This document shows, piece after piece, positions 8,072-14,847 of a stretch of DNA of 18,836 bases; positions within the stretch are counted from its first letter, which is position 1; each line of letters begins with the position of its first letter. The notes under the pieces are model-generated. The model was not told where the DNA came from. It saw only the letters and a program-made list of their open reading frames with translations, and ran no database searches. Source of the DNA: Phycisphaerales bacterium. Lineage in GTDB: Bacteria > Planctomycetota > Phycisphaerae > SM23-33. The translations under genes were made by a program, and so were the position numbers. Location: the NCBI GenBank assembly GCA_003153915.1, contig PMBX01000153.1, forward strand, positions 5,225-24,060. Direction: 5' to 3'.

Positions 8072-8461
8072 ATGACAGGCAAGATACTCATCGCCGATGA
8101 CGAGGCCCACATTCTGCACGTGGTTTCGCTGAAACTCCGCAACGCCGGGTACGAGGTCATCACGGCCATCGACGGTGAAGAGGCCCTCGATCTTTGCATG
8201 ATCGAGAGGCCCGACCTGGTCATAACCGACTATCAGATGCCGCTGGTCAGCGGGCTGGAGCTTTGCCGCGCCCTTCGGGCCAATCCCGCCACGCGGGAGG
8301 TTCCGGCGATCCTGCTGACGGCGAGGGAGTTCGACATCGAACCGGAGGAAATTCGCGAGGCGCGGATATCAGCCGTCATGGCCAAACCGTTCGCCCCGCG
8401 CGAGTTGCTGGTAAAGGTAAAGGAGCTTCTGGCGGTCCGCGAGCCTGCTGGAAATGAGTGA
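8072..8461 (+). CDS. Single-domain (CheY-like) response regulator
   Basis: The 129-residue product is a complete receiver domain with no output domain. The acidic pair Asp9-Asp10, phospho-acceptor Asp53 (VITDYQMP), switch Thr83 and conserved Lys105-Pro106 are all in place. Such stand-alone receivers act by protein contact or in phosphorelays, not by DNA binding. The gene lies 19 bases after the kinase and overlaps the HD-GYP gene by 8 bases (ATGAGTGA). The three proteins therefore probably act together, with the regulator passing kinase output to the HD-GYP protein or to a pilus motor, as PilG/PilH do in other systems. The partner is inferred from position. AGGA at 8058-8061 is a modest ribosome-binding site. 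Confidence 0.92.
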   Translation: MTGKILIADDEAHILHVVSLKLRNAGYEVITAIDGEEALDLCMIERPDLVITDYQMPLVSGLELCRALRANPATREVPAILLTAREFDIEPEEIREARISAVMAKPFAPRELLVKVKELLAVREPAGNE

Positions 8462-10112
8462 AACGATGGCAACGATGCTCACAACGACACGCATGCCCTC
8501 AGGCTTAAGCCGGACATTCGTCCATCTTCGCGGGCACCTGCGCGAGTTGGGGCTGAGCATGTCCATCTGGGACAGTCACGCCCGGGCGGTGGGACGGTTC
8601 CAGACCTGCTGTCGGTTGTGCCAGTATGTCCATGGGTCGGGGGGGCTTTGTGTCGCCTCGGCTAGTGGATTGGCCGCTCGCATCGTCGGGGCAGGGCAGG
8701 CGGGCATGTCGCAGGCACCCTGTGGATGCTGTCTGGTGGGGGTGCCCGTGCACCAGCGCAGGCGCCTGGTGGGGGCGGTGGTGGCCTGTTATCCGCCGCG
8801 TGAGATGTTCCAGGATGAGTCTTTCATCCGCCTCTGCGACCATCTACAACTGGACCGTTCGACGATGCTATCCGCCGTCGAGGCCGCCGCTCGCCACAGC
8901 GCCGCCGAGGCGGAGGATTTCCTGCGGATCCTGGGCTGGACGCTGGGGCGGGAACAGGCCCTTGGGACCGCCCAGGAGGAACTGGGTAACCTCAGCGCCA
9001 ACCTCTCCAGCACCTACGAGGAACTGAACCTGCTGTACGCCGTTAGCGGCGCGATGAGCGTGATGCGCCAGCCCAGGGAATTCCTGCTACAGGTCTGCAC
9101 GCAACTGGTGGACGTGATGAGCATCTCGGCGGCAGTGGGGGTGATCCACGAGCGACCATCGGCGCCGGCGGAAGTCATGGTCGCCGGGAAGATCGCCCTG
9201 GAATCCGCTCAGTTGGATGCCTGGCTGGCGCGGCACGTCCTGCCTCGAATTGCGGACAACCGTCCGGTGCTGGACAACGCCTTTGAGGATTGCGGCGAGG
9301 GTTTTGGTGCGATCCGTGGTTTCGTCGCCGTGCCCCTGACGGCAGAGGGACGCTCCCTGGGCATGTTGGTGGCGATCAACAAGCGACACGGCGATTTCAA
9401 CAGCGTCGATTCCAAGCTCATCGGGTCCATCGGCAACCAGGCGGCGGTGTTCCTGGAATACATCCGCCTTTACGCCGACATGAAGGACCTGTTGATGGGG
9501 GTCTTGCACGCCCTGACGGCCTCCATCGACGCCAAGGACACCTACACGCGCGGCCACTCCCAGCGGGTGGCGATGATCTCCAAGCGCCTGGCGGAGGAAT
9601 GCGGACTTTCCGCCGACAAGGTACAGCGAATCTACCTGGCGGGGTTGTTGCACGATATCGGCAAGATTGGAATTCCCGAGTCGGTTTTGCGGAAACCTGG
9701 CAAGCTGACGGTGGAGGAATACGAAACCGTCATGTGCCATCCCGCTACCGGTGCGAAGATTCTCGGCGGCATCCGGCAGTTGGAGGATGTGGTCGTGGGC
9801 ATTTTGACCCACCACGAGCGGCCCGACGGGAAAGGCTACCCGCGCGGGCTGAAGGGCCAGGACGTCCCGCTGGAAGGCCGGATCATCGGTCTGGCCGACT
9901 GTCTGGACGCCATGACCACCGACCGGACGTACCGCGTGGCGTTGTCGTTGGTCCAAGCCGTCGATGAGATCCGCCGCAACACCGGGACGCAACTGGACCC
10001 CATGCTGGTGGAGAAACTGCTGTCGATCGACCTGGCCGGCCTGATGAGGGAACTGGACCGCGCCGAGTATGATCCCGGATCCCTCAACGGGGGGATGGAG
10101 GACGCCCAATGA
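8454..10112 (+). CDS. PocR-like/GAF/HD-GYP protein, predicted c-di-GMP phosphodiesterase
   Basis: The 552-residue protein has three parts. The N-terminal domain (about 20-130) is cysteine-rich, with Cys52, 53, 56, 66, 90, 92 and 93, and its spacing and the LVGVPVHQRRRLVGAVVACY segment resemble PocR-type sensory domains. A coiled linker (about 160-190) leads to a GAF domain (about 195-340, with VAVPLTAEGRSLGMLVAINK). The HD-GYP domain (about 350-530) keeps its main metal and catalytic signatures: His368, His400-Asp401 in HDIGK, His453-His454 and the KGYP motif with Gly461-Tyr462-Pro463. HD-GYP enzymes degrade c-di-GMP. Translation is probably coupled to the regulator (8-base overlap) and to the STAS gene (4-base overlap). 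No transmembrane segment is seen, so it is cytosolic. In-frame ATGs at 8466 and 8475 are alternative starts. The PocR call is the weakest part. Confidence 0.88.
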   Translation: MSETMATMLTTTRMPSGLSRTFVHLRGHLRELGLSMSIWDSHARAVGRFQTCCRLCQYVHGSGGLCVASASGLAARIVGAGQAGMSQAPCGCCLVGVPVHQRRRLVGAVVACYPPREMFQDESFIRLCDHLQLDRSTMLSAVEAAARHSAAEAEDFLRILGWTLGREQALGTAQEELGNLSANLSSTYEELNLLYAVSGAMSVMRQPREFLLQVCTQLVDVMSISAAVGVIHERPSAPAEVMVAGKIALESAQLDAWLARHVLPRIADNRPVLDNAFEDCGEGFGAIRGFVAVPLTAEGRSLGMLVAINKRHGDFNSVDSKLIGSIGNQAAVFLEYIRLYADMKDLLMGVLHALTASIDAKDTYTRGHSQRVAMISKRLAEECGLSADKVQRIYLAGLLHDIGKIGIPESVLRKPGKLTVEEYETVMCHPATGAKILGGIRQLEDVVVGILTHHERPDGKGYPRGLKGQDVPLEGRIIGLADCLDAMTTDRTYRVALSLVQAVDEIRRNTGTQLDPMLVEKLLSIDLAGLMRELDRAEYDPGSLNGGMEDAQ

Positions 10113-10450
10113 ACCTTACCGCGGAAAGCTACGGACATTCGGTCATCCTAAACATCAAGGGCGAACTGACCGACGATTCCATGGTGGCATTGCAACAGGC
10201 GGTGGACCACCACCTTGCCGGAGGAGAAGTCGTTGATTTGGTGGCGAACCTGGAACAGGTTCCTTTCATCGACAGTGCCTGCCTGGAGTACCTTTTGGAC
10301 CTCCAGGACAAGCTGGCCGAGAAGTTCGGGCAGGTGAAGCTGACCAACTGCGACGCTAACGTGATGAAAATTCTGGAAATAACGCATCTTACGACAAGCT
10401 TTGAAATCCTGCGGGATGTAGCCGAAGCAGTCAAGGCCATACAGGTCTGA
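10109..10450 (+). CDS. STAS-domain protein, anti-sigma factor antagonist-like
   Basis: The 113-residue product is a whole single STAS domain of the SpoIIAA/RsbV type. The N-terminal strand pattern (VILNIKGELTDDSM) and the central FIDSACLEYLL motif are clear. The Asp55-Ser56 pair aligns with the Asp-Ser of SpoIIAA and RsbV whose Ser is phosphorylated by the partner kinase; the usual following Ser/Thr-Gly is Ala-Cys here. Family members work by partner switching with an anti-sigma kinase and a PP2C phosphatase, neither of which is in this window. ATG 10109 overlaps the HD-GYP stop (ATGA) and has GGAGG at 10097-10101. It may be the output of the upstream signalling genes onto PilB or onto a sigma factor; that is inference. 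Confidence 0.87.
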   Translation: MNLTAESYGHSVILNIKGELTDDSMVALQQAVDHHLAGGEVVDLVANLEQVPFIDSACLEYLLDLQDKLAEKFGQVKLTNCDANVMKILEITHLTTSFEILRDVAEAVKAIQV

Positions 10451-10476
10451 CCGGCGGGCTGCCGCGAGGGTGAAAA

Positions 10477-12192
10477 ATGTTGGCGACGGACACCAAGTGT
10501 GGGCTTCAGATCGGGCAACTCCTGGTTAGCCAGGGCTGGTTGACGGAGGAAAACCTCCACAAGGCCCTGGACTACCAGCGCCGGACGGGCAACGCCATGT
10601 TGCTGGGCGAGGTGCTCCAGGAATTGCACATCTGCACCGAAGAGCAGATAATGGAGGCCCTGGCGATCGGGTACGGGGTTCCGTTCGCCCGCATCTCGCC
10701 GCGAGTAGCCGATCCCAAGGTCATTGACATTTTGCCGCGGGAATTCCTGGACCGCCACCGGGTCCTTCCGCTGTTTAAGGTGCGCAACCGCCTGACACTG
10801 GCGGTGAACGAGCCGGCCAACGTCTTTCTGCTGGAGGAAGTCGGAAGGATGACCGGTTGCGAGGTTCTCGTCGTCTGCGCCACGGCCAAGGACATCAAGG
10901 CCACGCTGGAGACGCACCTGCCCTCGGCGAACATCTTCGCCATAGACGAGATGTTAGACGAGGAAAACCCCACCGGTGAACTGGCGATGATCGAGGAGAA
11001 GGGCGACGACATCGCCGACATGGAGGCCGCAGCGCAAGGCTCCCCGGTGATCAAGCTGGTCAACTACCTCATCTTCCACGCCGTCCGCGAGGGGGCCAGC
11101 GACATCCACATCGAACCTGATGATAATTTCCTTCGCGTGCGCTACCGCGTGGACGGGTCGCTGTACGAGAAGATCCGCCCCCCCTACAAGATGCTTCCGG
11201 CCATCTCCAGCCGCATCAAGATCATGGCCCGGCTGGACATCTCGGAACGTCGCCTGCCGCAGGACGGCGGCATCCACGTGCTGATGGAGAACCAGCCCAT
11301 CGACCTGCGCGTCAGCACGATGCCAGGTCAGAACGGTGAAAAGATCGTCATCCGCATCATCGACAACCGCAACATCCTGGTGAACCTGGAGAAGCTGGGC
11401 TTCGCCTACGAGACGCTCAAGCAGTGGCGCAAGGTCATCGCCTCGCCCAATGGCATCGTGCTGGTCACCGGTCCCACCGGTAGCGGCAAGAGCACCACGC
11501 TTTACAGCGTGTTGAATGAGTTGAACGCCGACGACGTGAACATCTCCACGGTGGAGGATCCCGTCGAGTTTAACCTGCCGCGCGTCAACCAGTTCCAGGT
11601 CAACGAGCAGGTTGGCTTCACTTTCTCCGCGGCGCTGCGGTCGCTGCTGCGGCAGGATCCGGATATCATCATGCTGGGCGAGATTCGCGACGGAGAGACC
11701 TCGCGTGTCGCCGTCCAGGCGGCATTGACCGGACATCTGGTGCTTAGCACGCTGCACACCAATGACGCTCCAGGGGCGATCACGCGCCTGCTGAACATCG
11801 GTGTCGAACCATATCTGGTCTCTGCTTCTGTAATGGCGGTGCTGGCTCAGCGGCTGGTCCGCAAGATATGCACTAACTGCAAGGCCCCATACGACGTCGC
11901 CGAGGGCACGCGGGTCATGGCGGAGCGCGTTGCCGGACCGATCGAGACGTTCTACCACGGTGTCGGATGCGCCAAGTGCCGCAACAGCGGTTACAGCGGG
12001 CGGATCGGCATCTACGAACTGCTCGTACCCGACGACGCCATGCGCGACAAGATCACGGCAGCCCCGAGCGTCAACGAACTTCGCGCTATGGCGGCGGAAA
12101 CGGGGATGGTCACGCTGAGGCAGGACGGGATGGCGAAGGTCAAGGCCGGAATCACGACAGTGGAAGAAGTCCTCAGCGCCACGGCGGCATGA
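10477..12192 (+). CDS. pilB: PilB/GspE-type pilus extension ATPase with MshEN domain
   Basis: The 571-residue protein powers pilin polymerisation. An MshEN-like N-terminal domain covers about residues 10-150 (IGQLLVSQGWLTEENLHKAL), then an N2 domain (SDIHIEP) and the RecA-like ATPase core. Walker A GPTGSGKST has Lys338, the Walker B region IIMLGEIRD has Glu402, and the Asp and His boxes (TVEDPVE, LTGHLVLSTLHTND) are intact. The zinc tetracysteine motif C465-x2-C468...C498-x2-C501 is complete, as in PilB and GspE and absent in PilT. GAGGG at 10466-10470 sets ATG 10477. In the MshEN motif the first Arg is replaced by Gln, which bears on whether it can bind c-di-GMP. Confidence 0.95.
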   Translation: MLATDTKCGLQIGQLLVSQGWLTEENLHKALDYQRRTGNAMLLGEVLQELHICTEEQIMEALAIGYGVPFARISPRVADPKVIDILPREFLDRHRVLPLFKVRNRLTLAVNEPANVFLLEEVGRMTGCEVLVVCATAKDIKATLETHLPSANIFAIDEMLDEENPTGELAMIEEKGDDIADMEAAAQGSPVIKLVNYLIFHAVREGASDIHIEPDDNFLRVRYRVDGSLYEKIRPPYKMLPAISSRIKIMARLDISERRLPQDGGIHVLMENQPIDLRVSTMPGQNGEKIVIRIIDNRNILVNLEKLGFAYETLKQWRKVIASPNGIVLVTGPTGSGKSTTLYSVLNELNADDVNISTVEDPVEFNLPRVNQFQVNEQVGFTFSAALRSLLRQDPDIIMLGEIRDGETSRVAVQAALTGHLVLSTLHTNDAPGAITRLLNIGVEPYLVSASVMAVLAQRLVRKICTNCKAPYDVAEGTRVMAERVAGPIETFYHGVGCAKCRNSGYSGRIGIYELLVPDDAMRDKITAAPSVNELRAMAAETGMVTLRQDGMAKVKAGITTVEEVLSATAA

Positions 12193-12223
12193 CGGAACAA
12201 AGAGCAGGACGGACGACATTATC

Positions 12224-13282
12224 ATGCAATGGACCATTGAAGGCATGTTGGACCTGATGGTGAAGGAGAAAGCCTCCGACGTTATCCTGGTGGCCGGGGC
12301 GCCACCGGTGGTCTGGGTCGACGGGATGATGTGCCAGTTGGGAAGCGATCGTCTCAACAGTGCCGATATCGCCACCTGCTTCCTTCCGCTGCTCAGTGAC
12401 GACCAGCGGGCCAGATTGGAACAGTTGGGGGACGTGGATTTGTCCGTCGGAAGGGCAGGCGTGGGGCGGATGCGGATAAACCTCCACCGCCAGCGAGGTA
12501 CGTTCGGCGCCGCCACACGGTTCATTCCCCACGAGGTGCCGAGGTTTGAAACGCTCAAACTACCCCACCGTATCCTGGAATTAGCCGACCTGCCGCAAGG
12601 CATGGTACTGGTCACCGGTGGGACCGCGACGGGCAAGAGCACCACACTGGCCTCGATGATCGACTACATCAACCATACCTACGCCTACCACATAATCACC
12701 CTGGAAGACCCGATGGAATTCACCTTCCAACACAATAAGTCGATCATCGAGCAACGGCAGATAGGCCAGGACAGCGAGTCGTTCGCCTCGGCGCTGCGAC
12801 ACATCGTGCGACAACGGCCCGATGTGGTGTTGGTGGGCGAGATGCGCGACCTGGAGACCATTTCCGCGGCCCTGACAGCCGCCGAGATCGGGCATCTGGT
12901 ACTGGCTTCTCTGCACACCGCCAACGCCGTGGAGACCATCAACCGGATCATCGACGTCTTTCCCGGCGCCCAGCAGACCCAGATTCGCGTGCAACTGGCC
13001 GGGACGTTGCAGGGCGTGGTCTGCCAGACGCTGTTCCACGACGAGGTTGACGGCGGGCTGGTCCCGGCCGTGGAAATCATGATCCCCAACCCCGCAATCC
13101 GTCGGGCTATCCGGGACAACGAGACTCACCTGTTGGGCGGAATGATCGAGACCGGAAAGAACACGGGAATGCAGACCATCGATGCGGCCATCGCGAAACT
13201 GGTGGCCGAAGGACGCATCAGCCTGGCCGACGGCCTGTCCAAGGCGCATAACCCCGAGAAGTTGGCCCGCATGGTGGGCTAG
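12224..13282 (+). CDS. pilT: PilT-type pilus retraction ATPase
   Basis: The 352-residue product has the PilT layout: a short PAS-like N-terminal domain (KASDVILVAGAPPVVWVDG), then a RecA-like core without the zinc tetracysteine motif found in PilB. The Walker A loop is GGTATGKST (Lys138), with Gly, Ala and Thr in place of the more usual GPTGSGKST, though the P-loop essentials are kept. The Asp box ITLEDPMEF, Walker B VVLVGEMRD and His box GHLVLASLHT follow. The C-terminal NPAIRRAIRD matches the AIRNLIRE-type signature of PilT. Its presence makes this a retractable type IV pilus locus and not a plain type II secretion system. It lies 31 bases after pilB and 17 before pilC. The ribosome-binding site is weak (AGGA near 12206). 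Confidence 0.93.
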   Translation: MQWTIEGMLDLMVKEKASDVILVAGAPPVVWVDGMMCQLGSDRLNSADIATCFLPLLSDDQRARLEQLGDVDLSVGRAGVGRMRINLHRQRGTFGAATRFIPHEVPRFETLKLPHRILELADLPQGMVLVTGGTATGKSTTLASMIDYINHTYAYHIITLEDPMEFTFQHNKSIIEQRQIGQDSESFASALRHIVRQRPDVVLVGEMRDLETISAALTAAEIGHLVLASLHTANAVETINRIIDVFPGAQQTQIRVQLAGTLQGVVCQTLFHDEVDGGLVPAVEIMIPNPAIRRAIRDNETHLLGGMIETGKNTGMQTIDAAIAKLVAEGRISLADGLSKAHNPEKLARMVG

Positions 13283-13299
13283 GGGCAGGAGGAAGTTTT

Positions 13300-14520
13300 A
13301 TGCAACGATTCACGTACCAGATTCGCGACGGAGCGGGCGCAAGCCAGACGGGCGTGCTGACGGCAGGCGACCTGACCGAGGCCTCACGGATGCTCCGCCG
13401 TGATGGAAAGACGATCGTCTTGCTGGCTGCGGACACGGAAGTGGAAGTCCAGCCGAAGGGATTTACCTTCGGGATAAAGCGGAAAGTCAAACGCGACGAC
13501 GTGATATTCTTCGCCACCCAGTTGGCGGTTATGGTGGACACCGGCGTGCCCATCGCCGAGGCGCTGGATTGCATCGCTCAAGGCACTGATAACCTTGCGC
13601 TGAAAGAAACCGTCACTGACCTGTCCAACCAGGTCAAGAGCGGCGTGGAGTTCTCCAAGGCCCTGGAAAGTTATCCCAGGGTCTTCAGCAGACTCTTTGT
13701 TGCCCTGATGCGGGCCTCCGAGGCCTCGGGAACGATGGGCACGATGCTCCAACGGCTCAGCGAATACCTCGAACAGGAGCGCGACACGCGCAAGAAGGTA
13801 AAGGGCGCGCTGACTTACCCTGTCTGCATGTTGGGCTTCTGCATCCTGGTGGTCACCGGCCTGCTGTTGTTCGTGCTGCCTCGGTTCGAGAAGATCTACG
13901 CCGGAAAGGGCGAGTTGCTCCCGCTGCCCACGCGAATCCTGCTGGGGCTTTCGGGGGGCATGGTCCACAACTGGCCCATCATCCTGGCGGTGCTGGTGGC
14001 GGCGGTTGCGGGAATATATTTTTTCGCCCGTTCTACTGCGGGGAAGATATTCTTCGATGACCTGCGCCTTCGCCTGCCCGTCATCGGTACGATGACCCGC
14101 AAGGCCTGCCTGGCCCGTTCGCTGCGAACCATGGCGACGATGATCACCACGGGCGTCAGCATCCTGGAGGGCCTGCAACTGACCGCCGATGTGGCGGGCA
14201 ACTATTTCTACTCCAAGATGTGGACCGACATCGGCAAGGGAGCCGAGGAAGGCCAGGGCCTTTCGCAGCAACTGATCGGTAATAAACTCGTGTCCGGCTC
14301 GATCACTCAGATGATCTCCGCCGGGGAACGCACGGGACAGCTCGGACCGGTAATGAACCGCGCCGCGGGTTTCTGCGAAAACGATCTGCGGATCGCCGTC
14401 AAGACCTCCACGGACATGATCGAGCCGATCATGATTGTGGTCATGGGCGCTATCGTCGGCGGAATCGCCATGTCGATGCTGTTACCGATCTTCAGTATCT
14501 CGCGGGTGATGGCCCGTTAG
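13300..14520 (+). CDS. pilC: PilC/GspF-type inner-membrane platform protein
   Basis: The 406-residue protein has an N-terminal Phe/Tyr-start segment (MQRFTYQIRDG) and two repeated T2SF domains (about 68-190 and 270-395), each with the helical core typical of GspF (FATQLAVMVDTGVPIAEALD and SLRTMATMITTGVSILEGLQ). Three transmembrane segments lie at about 173-195, 226-243 and 376-398. PilC is the membrane rotor or base on which PilB and PilT act. AGGAGG at 13287-13292, 7 bases before the ATG, is the strongest ribosome-binding site in the window. This is the last gene of the train; a candidate terminator lies 43 bases past its stop. Confidence 0.94.
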   Translation: MQRFTYQIRDGAGASQTGVLTAGDLTEASRMLRRDGKTIVLLAADTEVEVQPKGFTFGIKRKVKRDDVIFFATQLAVMVDTGVPIAEALDCIAQGTDNLALKETVTDLSNQVKSGVEFSKALESYPRVFSRLFVALMRASEASGTMGTMLQRLSEYLEQERDTRKKVKGALTYPVCMLGFCILVVTGLLLFVLPRFEKIYAGKGELLPLPTRILLGLSGGMVHNWPIILAVLVAAVAGIYFFARSTAGKIFFDDLRLRLPVIGTMTRKACLARSLRTMATMITTGVSILEGLQLTADVAGNYFYSKMWTDIGKGAEEGQGLSQQLIGNKLVSGSITQMISAGERTGQLGPVMNRAAGFCENDLRIAVKTSTDMIEPIMIVVMGAIVGGIAMSMLLPIFSISRVMAR

Positions 14521-14563
14521 GGCCACGGCTGGGGGGGGGGATGGAGGAAGTCCTTACTAGGGA

Positions 14564-14612
14564 CGGGGGCGGGTTCGGCTCGTACGGCGGCCTGCCCCCG
14601 GCTTGTTTTATT
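14564..14612 (+). terminator. Candidate intrinsic terminator of the pilus operon
   Basis: CGGGGGCGGG (14564-14573) can pair with CCTGCCCCCG (14591-14600) over ten pairs, one of them G-U, with a 17-base loop. The tail GCTTGTTTTATT follows at once, with T at 8 of the last 10 positions. The place, 43 bases after the pilC stop, is where the long operon should end. The loop is longer than ideal. Confidence 0.6.
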
Positions 14613-14681
14613 CCGCGAGCCTTTCCCTACACATCACTGGTCAGGGCCTTTCAGTTCTCGGATCGAAAAATCACGAAAGTT

Positions 14682-14756
14682 CACCAGGAACTTGAAGATC
14701 ACGAAGAACAGCGAAAATTATCAATCTCTTTCTTCGTGGCCTTGGAGGTCTTTGTG
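14682..14756. repeat. Degenerate 27-nt inverted repeat, CACGAAGAA / TTCTTCGTG core
   Basis: The arm at 14682-14708 matches the reverse complement of 14730-14756 at 20 of 27 positions. The innermost 9 bases (CACGAAGAA at 14700-14708 and TTCTTCGTG at 14730-14738) are perfect. The spacer is 21 bases. A related TCACGAAAG lies just before, at 14671-14679. The style recalls short intergenic repeats of the CACGAAG type seen scattered in some genomes; that link is from memory and unproven here. Confidence 0.5.
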
Positions 14757-14835
14757 GGCTTGATGATCTCCACGCATAAGATGGAAAGATACCGCCTTGC
14801 TGGTCGCCCCGGTGGAATGATGCTGGGCAGTCCCG

Positions 14836-14841
14836 TACAAT
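14836..14841 (+). promoter_or_regulatory. Candidate -10 element, leaderless start for the DnaJ gene
   Basis: TACAAT ends 6 bases before ATG 14848. That spacing would place transcription start at or next to the start codon, giving a leaderless mRNA. In agreement, no Shine-Dalgarno sequence is visible before this ATG. The -35 region (TGGAAT at 14813-14818) is poor. Confidence 0.35.
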
Positions 14842-14847
14842 AGTCTC

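Larger units (their letters stand above)
14521..14847. other. Non-coding interval between pilC and dnaJ
   Basis: This 327-base stretch holds a G10 run (14531-14540), a candidate intrinsic terminator (14564-14612), a degenerate inverted repeat (14682-14756) and a candidate promoter for the next gene (-10 at 14836-14841). A 100-codon open frame runs through it from 14541, but its start is next to the G run and its product has no recognisable domain, so I treat the interval as non-coding. Confidence 0.7.

Noticed and set aside
9087..10109. A 340-codon minus-strand open frame opposite the HD-GYP gene
   Set aside because: Antisense shadow of a gene with clear catalytic motifs; no family resemblance.
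10954..12645. A 563-codon minus-strand open frame opposite pilB and pilT
   Set aside because: It is a mirror of strongly biased high-GC codons in pilB/pilT; the product is a His/Asp/Arg-rich string with no domain.
108..14520. Reading the locus as a type II secretion system
   Set aside because: A PilT-type retraction ATPase and the pilM-pilN-pilO order favour a type IV pilus, though a secretion role cannot be excluded because pilin genes are outside the window.
14541..14843. A 100-codon open frame after the G10 tract
   Set aside because: It passes through the terminator and inverted repeat, has no recognisable domain, and its composition looks non-coding.
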